A DNA stretch of 64,000 bases from Cryptosporidium bovis. Its lineage: Eukaryota; Apicomplexa; Conoidasida; Eucoccidiorida; Cryptosporidiidae. The stretch is taken from NCBI GenBank assembly GCA_009768925.2, contig VHIT02000024.1:248001-312000 (forward strand), read 5' to 3'. The notes under the pieces were generated by a model, which saw nothing but the letters and a program-made list of their open reading frames with translations, made no database searches and was not told where the DNA came from. Made by a program: the position numbers and the translations under genes. Below are positions 18,723 through 26,490 of this stretch, piece by piece. Within the stretch, counting starts at the first letter, position 1, and each line of letters begins with the position of its first letter.

Positions 18723-19880
18723 TTAGCAATTGTTTGAAAAACCAATAGTTTCAACATTCATGCTAGTGCTTCCAATATCATTATTATCTGTAGATTCAGA
18801 TGTATTATTGTTCGCAGAACCACTGTTTGAAGAGTTGGAATTTGTATTATTAATTATAAGTGAAGAGTTTTTATATCCACCATATTTAAATACAGGCACC
18901 TCGTTATGATACGGGTCCCAACCAATAGGATGATTATAATTGCAAATAGAGTTGTAGCAGGCAAGACCAAATCTACATGGAACTGATGGGTGAATATAAA
19001 AACAACCAGGGCCATATGAACACAAAGGCCAGGCTTTGCAGGCTTCGCTTGGGTGAATATAAAAACAATTATCTCCCTTATCACAATTTGGCCAGTTTTT
19101 ACATCTAATTTTAACTTTGTTTGCAGTTTGATGTGCTGTTATAGACGATGTACTTCCAATACTAGTACCAGGCATTGGAGAGGGAAAAGCACCAGACCCG
19201 GGGAAAATGTTTGTTCTCATGTATGGAGTGTTTCTATAGTTAACCTTTGCCTTCCTATTGTTAACCCCGGTAGGAATTAGAGGCCCTGCTGAAAAATCTT
19301 GATTTGAAGAATTAGCTATAGAATAATGCTGTCCCCTAACTAAGTCACTTCTAACTCCTGTTTGAAATGGAGATTGTTTTTGTCTCCCAAGCCCAACTTT
19401 TACACTTGTTGAATTTGCCTCACCACTCTTAATAGCATTAGAAATTGCAATGTCCAAAGAATCTTTGCTTTGGCCATTACTATGTGTGACACGTCTATTA
19501 TTTGTATCACCTTGTATTAGTGAATCTCCAAAAGAGGACTTTTCTGAATTCTGAATCCCGACTCTACCATTTATATCGCTAGACTTTTCAATATTGTCAA
19601 CGGTTCTTACTGAGCCTGCGCTACTTTGCCTTTTGTTGTCATTTGAACTATTTACCAATTGAGAAACCCAATCTCCAAATTGGACTGCCTCGTCCGACAA
19701 AAACTCTCTAAGTTCATTTGTAATATGCTCTTTGGTTTGATTGTGGTTAACCATATGACAAATATAATCTGTTAATACAGAAACGTCATCGTCCCCAAAT
19801 ATATCTTGCAGTTTTTGTGTTATTTTATGCCTTATATCTTGAGTAACAACCTCACCTAAAGCCAAACCACCACCGTTCAT
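18723..19880 (-). CDS. Nab2/ZC3H14-like poly(A) RNA-binding protein with three CCCH zinc fingers
   Basis: The first ATG is at 19880 (MNGGGLALG); a TTG-started extension is ignored. The product is 385 residues. Residues 1-78 are helical and fit the PWI-like N-terminal fold of Nab2/ZC3H14. A disordered Ser/Asn-rich middle follows. Near residues 258-330 are three tandem fingers: C-x5-C-x5-C-x3-H (CKNWPNC...), C-x5-C-x5-C-x3-H (CKAWPLC...) and C-x5-C-x4-C-x3-H (CRFGLAC...). This tight spacing and the FYIHP endings are diagnostic of the Nab2/ZC3H14 class, which binds poly(A), limits tail length and couples 3'-end processing to export. The tail is Asn/Ser-rich. It shares a 446-bp divergent promoter with the gene at 20327. 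Confidence 0.85.
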   Translation of the reverse strand: MNGGGLALGEVVTQDIRHKITQKLQDIFGDDDVSVLTDYICHMVNHNQTKEHITNELREFLSDEAVQFGDWVSQLVNSSNDNKRQSSAGSVRTVDNIEKSSDINGRVGIQNSEKSSFGDSLIQGDTNNRRVTHSNGQSKDSLDIAISNAIKSGEANSTSVKVGLGRQKQSPFQTGVRSDLVRGQHYSIANSSNQDFSAGPLIPTGVNNRKAKVNYRNTPYMRTNIFPGSGAFPSPMPGTSIGSTSSITAHQTANKVKIRCKNWPNCDKGDNCFYIHPSEACKAWPLCSYGPGCFYIHPSVPCRFGLACYNSICNYNHPIGWDPYHNEVPVFKYGGYKNSSLIINNTNSNSSNSGSANNNTSESTDNNDIGSTSMNVETIGFSNNC

Positions 19881-20326
19881 TTTGCCTGTATACTTCAGCA
19901 AAATGGTTTATTGAGCAGTTGTTTTTACCTTAATACATATAATATACAGGGTCTATATTATATCACCTATACTACGATATTTTTTGGGTTTACTTCTATT
20001 AGCGCCATAAAAAAGTATACAGACTGGTATTTTAGTGTCATTTCTGGAGTTGGCGCCTTTCCCAAAAATGTAAATCGGAGTGTGTCTGCAGGTATGACAT
20101 AGAATTACTGGACACAATAAGGGAAATAAGTTGATTTATTTAATAACAGACTTATTGTTGATATCATTGTATCCAATTGTAGAAGGTCTAAGTGCACAAC
20201 CTTTGTTTGGTCACACCCCTCACCTTTGCATGTTTAAAATTAATAAAATTGGAATTATTTGATTTGTTGTTTGCATGTGAATTAAAGATAGATGTAAGCC
20301 TCGTTAAATAGTAGAATTGAAGTATT
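19881..20326. promoter_or_regulatory. Divergent promoter with two E2F-like sites
   Basis: 446 bp between the Nab2-like ATG (-) and the 20327 ATG (+). It contains TTGGCGCCTTTCCC at 20050-20063 (core TGGCGCC 20051-20057) and AGCGCCAT at 20001-20008 (ATGGCGCT on the bottom strand). The two sites are 50 bp apart. Confidence 0.45.
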
Positions 20327-21838
20327 ATGGTATTAAAGTGTTCCAAATCAAATATAAATGGAAAACTGATTTTGGAAATTCCATATCAAAATCCTGTATC
20401 TAGTATTAACTATAGCGAAAATACGCTTTATGTGGGAACCTATAACGGTTTTATATATAAGTTAGAATTAAACAGGAAAGATAAGTTTGCGAGATCAGAG
20501 TTTATAGTTAAACCCCCTTGTCCAATTAGGTATATAAATATTACTTCAAAAAAAAATGAATTGAAAGAAAGTAAACAGATATATAGTGATTACTCTAGTA
20601 AATTTTCAGTATCAGACAATAAAAATGAGAAATTGGAACGCCAAAACGAGGCTGAGCTTCTTTTGGGGGCATTGTTTAAATCTAATATTAGCTCATTTAA
20701 AGAACCCAATTCATCGCTTGTTCCTTTAGTAGAAGATTTCCCAATTACATCGGATGTACACTGCCAGATTACAGAGGTTAGATCTAATATATTTGAGGGA
20801 AATAGTAATAGGCAAATTAAAAATATCAATAACAAAAACGATTTTACTTGCGATAAGGCACAAGAAGAATTAAAGTTTAGAAAAGATCACTCAAATAATT
20901 CGATTCCCTTGTTCTTAATTTCAACTGTGATTAATTCATATTTGGGTTTTGGTTTCAGTGAAGGGATTGAGACAAATCAAGGAATAGTGCTAAAGCCATG
21001 TAACTATTTTATTCCGGACAAAGAACTTGTTTTATTAGACTATGACTATATCTTTAATCAATTATTAATAGTAGAAAGGTCTCCTGAAAGACTTGATTAT
21101 TATAATTTATGTTCACTCCAAATAATTGATTTGAATAGCAGTGATTTTGGAATAGAGGGTAGAAAAGCTGATTCTTTATTAAATAAACCATTGAAATTCT
21201 TGTTAAATTTTCCAAATAAACCACATTTTTTAGTTAACAGAAATATAATTAGCGAATTGACATTTAATTCGTCAATTGAGTATAAAAGAAATAATATGGA
21301 TCAAGTTCACTATCAATATAATTATTCAACTGTATTTTTAATGTCAAGCTTTAACAAAAAAAAGCTATTCAAATGTAAATCTATATATAATGTTTCGAAT
21401 GCAAAATTTTGGAACAAAAACTCTATTGTTGTATTAATATCAAATCATTTAATTGCCAATATTTTGGTTTCTTATTTACCAACAAATAGTGGTAATTACT
21501 ACAACAACATCGACTATATTACATATTCAAAGAATAACTTTATCGTTAAATCTCCAGATAATAATTACACTGCCATTTCTACAAGCAATTCCAAATACTT
21601 AGTTACATTGACAGAAAAGAGTAGACTTTTAATTTATAATAATAGGGGAGAAATTATATACAACATATGTAATATTATTCCTAAAAAATACCAATTTAAA
21701 TGGGTTTGGCCTGTGAATATTTTTATCTCAGAAAATGGTTTTGTTATTTTTAATGCATTTAATGGAATATATTGCGTTAAATGTGACATTTTATCATCAT
21801 ATTACAAAAGCATTGCGAAAAACGACAATCAACAATAA
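20327..21838 (+). CDS. Unrecognised protein, possibly beta-propeller-like
   Basis: I do not recognise this 503-residue protein. ATG at 20327 is the first in frame. Residues 10-50 (LILEIPYQN..., then TLYVGTYNGFIYKLEL) look like one WD40/beta-propeller blade, as do residues about 410-450 (STSNSKYLVTLTEKSRLLIY, then NRGEIIYNI). The middle, about 70-170, is charged and Asn/Ser-rich and probably disordered. No signal peptide or clear transmembrane helix. The propeller idea is an inference from the alternating hydrophobic strands; known families such as Rab3GAP regulatory subunits begin in a similar way but I see no decisive motif. Confidence 0.7.
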   Translation: MVLKCSKSNINGKLILEIPYQNPVSSINYSENTLYVGTYNGFIYKLELNRKDKFARSEFIVKPPCPIRYINITSKKNELKESKQIYSDYSSKFSVSDNKNEKLERQNEAELLLGALFKSNISSFKEPNSSLVPLVEDFPITSDVHCQITEVRSNIFEGNSNRQIKNINNKNDFTCDKAQEELKFRKDHSNNSIPLFLISTVINSYLGFGFSEGIETNQGIVLKPCNYFIPDKELVLLDYDYIFNQLLIVERSPERLDYYNLCSLQIIDLNSSDFGIEGRKADSLLNKPLKFLLNFPNKPHFLVNRNIISELTFNSSIEYKRNNMDQVHYQYNYSTVFLMSSFNKKKLFKCKSIYNVSNAKFWNKNSIVVLISNHLIANILVSYLPTNSGNYYNNIDYITYSKNNFIVKSPDNNYTAISTSNSKYLVTLTEKSRLLIYNNRGEIIYNICNIIPKKYQFKWVWPVNIFISENGFVIFNAFNGIYCVKCDILSSYYKSIAKNDNQQ

Positions 21839-22502
21839 AAACAAACCTTTATTGACCAAATCATCGTTAAAAATTAATATTAACAAATAAAACAATACAC
21901 ACCCCTCCAGAAGTGTTGTAATACAATTATTAGATTGATTGATACCACAATAGAAACTAACTACTAATTAAGTTTTTCAAATCTTTTTTCCTTTTATTTT
22001 GTATGTATACAGTACTGGATCTCGATTTATACCGCTGCCTTATAAAAATAAACAACGGTTTAATATAGTAGGATACCGCATAAAATTGAGGCGCCTAATG
22101 TTTGTCTCGTCTTGAGACAATTATATTATTAATATATAAAGTTAAATAATTAATCATAGGTATTTTATTTTTTACGAACATTTGATTACACAACAATATG
22201 CAAATAATATATTATTTACTAGTGGTTTTTACGATTTAGTTATTTCCTATTCCTTTTCTAGAATTAAATAAATTAGATATAAGCCTAATACTGGTAAATA
22301 ATACTGTATTAATTATATCTATAAAATTAATGTCAAAATAAAAATCGTTATAGCGCGTAGCAAGACAAATTGAAAATAAAATTTCGATTTGTTATTTCAT
22401 ACTAAGATTATAAAGGAAGGATTGCTGTTTTAATCCTTAGTTGCAGGACGAGATTTTATATTAATTTAATTGAGTACTTTTGAAAAAGGTATCTGTTTTA
22501 AA
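21839..22502. other. Intergenic region and 5' leader of RPL14
   Basis: 664 bp with no gene. Elements: AGGCGCCT palindrome at 22089-22096; a 7-bp hairpin TTGTCTC/GAGACAA at 22102-22120 just after it; and a second hairpin AAGGATT/AATCCTT at 22417-22438 about 65 nt before the RPL14 ATG, probably in or near the mRNA leader. Confidence 0.4.
22089..22096. promoter_or_regulatory. E2F-like palindrome AGGCGCCT upstream of RPL14
   Basis: Exact GGCGCC-centred palindrome 407 bp before the RPL14 ATG and adjacent to a 7-bp inverted repeat (22102-22120). Regulatory role is inferred from the recurrence of this core upstream of other genes here. Confidence 0.35.
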
Positions 22503-23711
22503 ATGACGTTATTTACTCGTTTTGTTGAGCCAGGTCGTCTATGTAGAATTCAGTATGGACCAGACGCTGGTAAAATGTGTTTTATCGTTGACATTATCAA
22601 CACAAACCGTGTTTTAATAGACGGTCCGACTACTGAAGTTTCTCGTCAAAGTATTCCATTGAAGAGATTATGTTTGACCGATTTCAAGGCAAAAATTCCA
22701 CGTGGTGCCAGAACTGGTACTGTAAAGAGGATACTGGATAAAGATACCAGTATTCAGAGCTTTAACAACACTTCATACGGAAAGAAATGGTAAGTTTTAC
22801 AGTTAGTGATGTTGCTGTTTTAAGGATCGAACACTGTGCTTTAATGAGAAAGGATATGAATATTATTGTACTTGGTAAAAATAGTGGTGTTTTAACGCAA
22901 TTAAATCACTGATATTGTTGAATATTTACGCGTATCAGTTTTTCATTTATTTCGATTACATTAAAAGAGAGCATGATGTATAATAATAAAATAAGTCTCG
23001 TTCGTCTTAATTACTGTAATCTCAAGGCATTTACTATTAAAATGACTGTGATTACTTTATATTATGATGAATATTCATATTATCTGATCTCTTATATGTA
23101 CTGTTGGTCGGCGCTTTATTTTTCTATCGAAGGTACTTATTGTTATAATTACCAAATAGAAAGTGAACCATTAAGAAGAGGAGGAATTTGGCATATTTCT
23201 TTTCGAAGTTGACTTGGAAAGACGATGTGTTTGGTATTTTCATTTAATGAGCTACTAGTACAGTTTGTACGTCCTTTTTCTGTTCAAATACAAAAACCCA
23301 CGTAGGTACTGACATACAAGTTAATTTCTAACTCTTACTATCCAGTGAATGCGAAACAACCAAATATCTTTTAACACCTCAAAGAAATATGCAATGTCAC
23401 CCCATTATAAACCACTATTATTGTTAAATACAAAGTATTTATATAATGGAAACTTCTTGTTAATGTTACCTTCTCAGTGATCTTTGGTAGTAGACATACT
23501 GTCGCAATGAGCAGAATCAAATTCAAGTTGCACATGTATTTCATAAACTGCAACATCACCTTTATATTAAAACTAACTTCTTTTTCCTCTTAGCGCCGCA
23601 AAAATCTTCAAGGCAAATATGACGGATTTCCAACGTCATGCTTTATTGGTTGCACGTAAGAAGAGACAATTCTTAGTTAATGAATTACTCAAGAAAACTA
23701 ACAAAAAATAA
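22503..23711 (+). CDS. RPL14: 60S ribosomal protein L14 (eL14), two exons
   Basis: Exon 1 is 22503-22789 and exon 2 is 23594-23711; the spliced CDS is 405 nt, 134 residues, normal for eL14. ATG 22503 gives MTLFTRFVEPGRLCRI; an upstream in-frame TTG is ignored. The N-terminal KOW-type SH3 barrel shows GPDAGKMCFIVDII and NRVLIDGP. The conserved KAKIPRGARTGTV region follows. Exon 2 supplies CAAKIFKANMTDFQRH, the counterpart of the eL14 motif KMTDFDR, and a basic tail. Without splicing, exon 1 ends at a premature GGTAAG, so the intron is certain. The protein sits on the solvent side of the large subunit. The intron is far longer than usual for this genome and hosts a snoRNA. Confidence 0.93.
22790..23593 (+). 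other. 804-nt intron of RPL14
   Basis: Donor GTAAGT splits a TG|C codon (phase 2). The acceptor is TTTTTCCTCTTAG. It contains the box C/D snoRNA at 22965-23093 and a weaker C/D-like segment at 22806-22912. Small frames inside it (for example 22973-23212) overlap the snoRNA and look incidental. Confidence 0.9.
22965..23093 (+). ncRNA. Intronic box C/D snoRNA, U30/SNORD30-like (18S rRNA 2'-O-methylation guide)
   Basis: Seen: box C ATGATGT (22973-22979), box D CTGA (23084-23087), and a perfect 6-bp terminal stem AAGAGA (22965-22970) with TCTCTT (23088-23093) bracketing them. There is also a consensus C'-type box ATGATGA (23064-23070). Between them the 11-mer GTCTCGTTCGT (22995-23005), followed directly by a D'-like CTTA (23006-23009), is complementary to the universally conserved 18S segment ACGAACGAGAC. 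By the +5 rule the target is the second A of GAAC. That corresponds to human 18S A1383, which SNORD30/U30 modifies with the guide in the same register. Oddities: D' is CTTA, not CTGA; two nucleotides separate the stem from box C; C' lies 54 nt after D'. It is probably released from the RPL14 intron. Confidence 0.72.
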
Positions 23712-24108
23712 GCGAAGATATTGAATTTTTATCTAGTATATTTGAGAATAAACAATCCTTTATTTTCTCTTGACAATTTTTTTGTTCCCATGTTTCGCAT
23801 TTCTCTCTGCTCTATTCAAAACATTATCGATATATTTGTATTGCTTTTCATTTTCCTATTTATTATTTATGTGGACAGTTAATTGTTACGGGATGTATTA
23901 GGTGTGCATACATGCAATTTAACCATAGATACCGGTAAAAGCACAAGAAAAAATTAATTACAAAATGAGCGCTCAATGTAAAATTAAAAAATATTAATGA
24001 ATAAAATTAAAAACAGTAATGATATTGGTATTACTATTATTATAAATAAAATTAACGGTGAAACTCTTGTGGAGGGGTTTACATTTAATTAAGATTTGTA
24101 TATTTACA
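23712..24108. other. Short intergenic region upstream of the RING gene
   Basis: 397 bp, very AT-rich, with no motif or reading frame that I can support. An upstream in-frame GTG at 24058 is not taken as the RING gene start. Confidence 0.5.
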
Positions 24109-25041
24109 ATGGGTAACATAGTGAGTGGTTCTAGAAATAACACAGAAAACCATCCGATAAGAGAACAAAGAACAGTAGTAGTAGATAGAAGTAGTCAGGA
24201 ATATATAATAAACAGTGTGCCAGAGGGGAGATATTTGCCAAATGGTGACTTTTATAATCAGGACAAGAGGTTTATTAATATAAGGAAGTCAAGGGCAATT
24301 CAAAATCTTTGTCATATAAATGGCCAGACAATAAATTATTTTCCTGCAGAAAATGAGATGGTTTTTGAATATGATTGCATTATGGATTCACTATTAAAGA
24401 TATACAACAATGAGGCACTGACTTTGGATGAAAATATAGTTTTAAATACTAATCCTATTTATAAAAAGGAAATATTGAAATCATTGAGAAAAAATATAAC
24501 ATTGAATTTGAAAGGTATAAATCTTTCAAAAGAATTTGTATTAGAAATAAAACCAATTGGTGTTGAAAACTGCAAACATAAAACAAAGCACTTAGCACCA
24601 CTATCCAATAAAAATTATAATAATTTGGACTCAAATTATACAACACAGTTAACTTTTTGCAGGCAAATACCAGAATCTGAATCAAATAATGCTGGAAATA
24701 ATAGAGATAAGAGAATCAACGCAAATAAAATAGAAATTAGAAGGCAGTGTGTTATATATAAAGGGAAAGCCTTTGAGATTAGAAACGTTTATGGTTTATC
24801 CTCTAATCCAAAAGAAAGTGCAAACTCGCAAATATTGGAAGATAGAACAAACAACAAAAATGAACATGAGTCAGAATCGTGTGTTGTTTGTCTAACAAAC
24901 AATAGAGAAACGATATTATTGCCATGTAGACATGCCTGTTTGTGTTCCGACTGCAGTAAGATACTACTTAAAAAGGCGCATGACTGTCCAATATGCAGGA
25001 ATCAAATACACAGTATCGTAAATATAGAAGGTAATAAATGA
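24109..25041 (+). CDS. MGRN1/LUL-like RING-finger E3 ligase with N-myristoylation signal
   Basis: ATG at 24109 gives MGNIVSGSR, a textbook N-myristoylation sequence (Gly2, Ser6). This is the reason for rejecting the 17-codon GTG-started extension. The product is 310 residues. The central region, about 80-160, has an FEYDC... beta-sandwich-like segment and KSLRKNITLNLKG. This corresponds in place to the DAR2-type domain of MGRN1/LOG2-like ligases, though divergent. A low-complexity stretch leads to a C-terminal C3HC4 RING at about 258-297: CVVC, CRHAC, CSDC, CPIC. All eight zinc ligands are visible. Expected role: membrane-attached E3 ubiquitin ligase. It converges on centrin, with 169 bp between stop codons. 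Confidence 0.82.
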   Translation: MGNIVSGSRNNTENHPIREQRTVVVDRSSQEYIINSVPEGRYLPNGDFYNQDKRFINIRKSRAIQNLCHINGQTINYFPAENEMVFEYDCIMDSLLKIYNNEALTLDENIVLNTNPIYKKEILKSLRKNITLNLKGINLSKEFVLEIKPIGVENCKHKTKHLAPLSNKNYNNLDSNYTTQLTFCRQIPESESNNAGNNRDKRINANKIEIRRQCVIYKGKAFEIRNVYGLSSNPKESANSQILEDRTNNKNEHESESCVVCLTNNRETILLPCRHACLCSDCSKILLKKAHDCPICRNQIHSIVNIEGNK

Positions 25042-25210
25042 TATTGCATTATAATACTAATTACAAACTAACTGTTACTTTTACACATTATATAAATGAA
25101 AAAAGCAGACTTTTTTTTCCAATGAATTGATAAACATAAAGTTTAGTTCTCGGGATAAACAAAATTTTCCTCGTTAATATTGTTTAAAAAGGTAATATTA
25201 CTACTATATA

Positions 25211-25825
25211 TTAGAATAGATTGGTTTTTCTCATAATACGAATAAATTCCTCTTGGTTTATTTCACCATCACCATCCCTGTCCGCCTCATCGATCATTTC
25301 CTGTATTTCTTCATCAGAAATGTTTTCTCCTAATTCTTTAGCTACTCTTTTTAAATTTTTGAATGAAATTTTTCCAGTTCCATCATCGTCAAATAACTTA
25401 AACGCTTTTATAATTTCTTCTCTTGGATCTCTTTGGAGTATTTTGGTTTCAACCAGGTCATAAAATTCATTGTAACTTACCATACCATTGCCCGATTCCA
25501 AATTTGAGCTTAGTTTCTTCAACTCTTCTTTTTTAGGATCGAAACCCAAAGCTCTCATTGCCACTTTGACTTCTTTTATATCTATATAGCCTATTGAGTC
25601 GCCATCAAACAGTTCAAATGCTTCTTTTATTTCCAACTTCTGCTGTTCCGATAATTCCGTTCTTTTTGATGTTGAATTCATATTATTATAAACACTGCTC
25701 CCAACTCCACCCATTACAGCACCCAAATTACTATTACCTCCCCCAATTCCAAGACTCAATCCACTAATATTCCCAATACCAATAGACGAACCAGATGCAG
25801 GACGGGATCTCATTGTGTTCTTCAT
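25211..25825 (-). CDS. Centrin (caltractin-family EF-hand protein)
   Basis: 204 residues, ATG at 25825. An unusual 55-residue Gly/Ser/Asn-rich extension precedes the centrin core. EF1 loop D74-E85 ([12 protein letters not shown]) is complete. EF2 (about 108-119, [12 protein letters not shown]) has lost its calcium ligands. EF3 loop 146-157 ([12 protein letters not shown]) ends in Asn where Glu is usual, so it should be weak. EF4 loop 182-193 ([12 protein letters not shown]) is complete. The ending RKTNLF matches the centrin C-terminal signature (usually KKTSLY or similar). Role by family: calcium-responsive structural protein of centriolar plaques/basal bodies and mitotic poles. A TGGCGCCG E2F-like site is 315 bp upstream (26140-26147). 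Confidence 0.92.
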   Translation of the reverse strand: MKNTMRSRPASGSSIGIGNISGLSLGIGGGNSNLGAVMGGVGSSVYNNMNSTSKRTELSEQQKLEIKEAFELFDGDSIGYIDIKEVKVAMRALGFDPKKEELKKLSSNLESGNGMVSYNEFYDLVETKILQRDPREEIIKAFKLFDDDGTGKISFKNLKRVAKELGENISDEEIQEMIDEADRDGDGEINQEEFIRIMRKTNLF

Positions 25826-26490
25826 ATTCGCAGTACAATAATTCCAAACTACTAAAACTCTACTCTAATTTCTATACGACTAGTATCCAAAATATAAACT
25901 ATTAGTGAACTCTAGACTCTGATTGTTTTCCTAATTATTTTCTCAAATTTGTTATCTTCTTTATCGCTATTTCACACCTTAGATTGAAATTAATCACTCA
26001 AGTAAGTAGCAAATTAAACAAAATATTGTTTAGATAAATGTTAAGCAATTATTTGAAATCAACACAATAAAATAAACAAAACCCACAAATTTCTTCCTAA
26101 CGATGTTTTCATTTCTCTTTTAATTACTATAAAAAATTATGGCGCCGATTTAAATATAAATGCATGTATATAATTAGATAGCGAGTATAAAATAAAATGA
26201 TATTTTTAAGTAAGTGTTCTTATATTGAATATTGCATTAGATTATTTACATTAGCTTTAACAAATATAATCAATAGTTTTCTGCAAGTTCGTACATTTAA
26301 CCCACTTTAACTGGGTAGAATGAGTGTTTTGATTTAACTATATTGCTTATTATGCACATGAAATGTCTAATATTAGTTAAAAAAATATAGTGTTTTCAAA
26401 CGAAAATTCAACTTAAGAACGGAAATATCAAGTGTACTGGCTTACAGAAAGTTTAAATTGAAGAAAAATTCAAGGAAACGCGTTATTAAA
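25826..26490. other. Intergenic region upstream of centrin
   Basis: 665 bp between two minus-strand genes. TGGCGCCG at 26140-26147 is the main GC-rich element, next to an ATGCATGTATA AP2-like tract (26160-26170). A 5-bp ACCCA/TGGGT inverted repeat occurs near 26300-26315. No gene seen. Confidence 0.4.
26140..26147. promoter_or_regulatory. E2F-like site TGGCGCCG upstream of centrin
   Basis: Seven of eight positions of the TGGCGCCA palindrome, 315 bp from the centrin ATG. It is the same distance class (120-410 bp) as most other copies in the window. Confidence 0.38.

Noticed and set aside
22973-23212. 79-codon frame in the RPL14 intron
   Set aside because: It overlaps the box C/D snoRNA and lies within a certain intron; composition is unremarkable.
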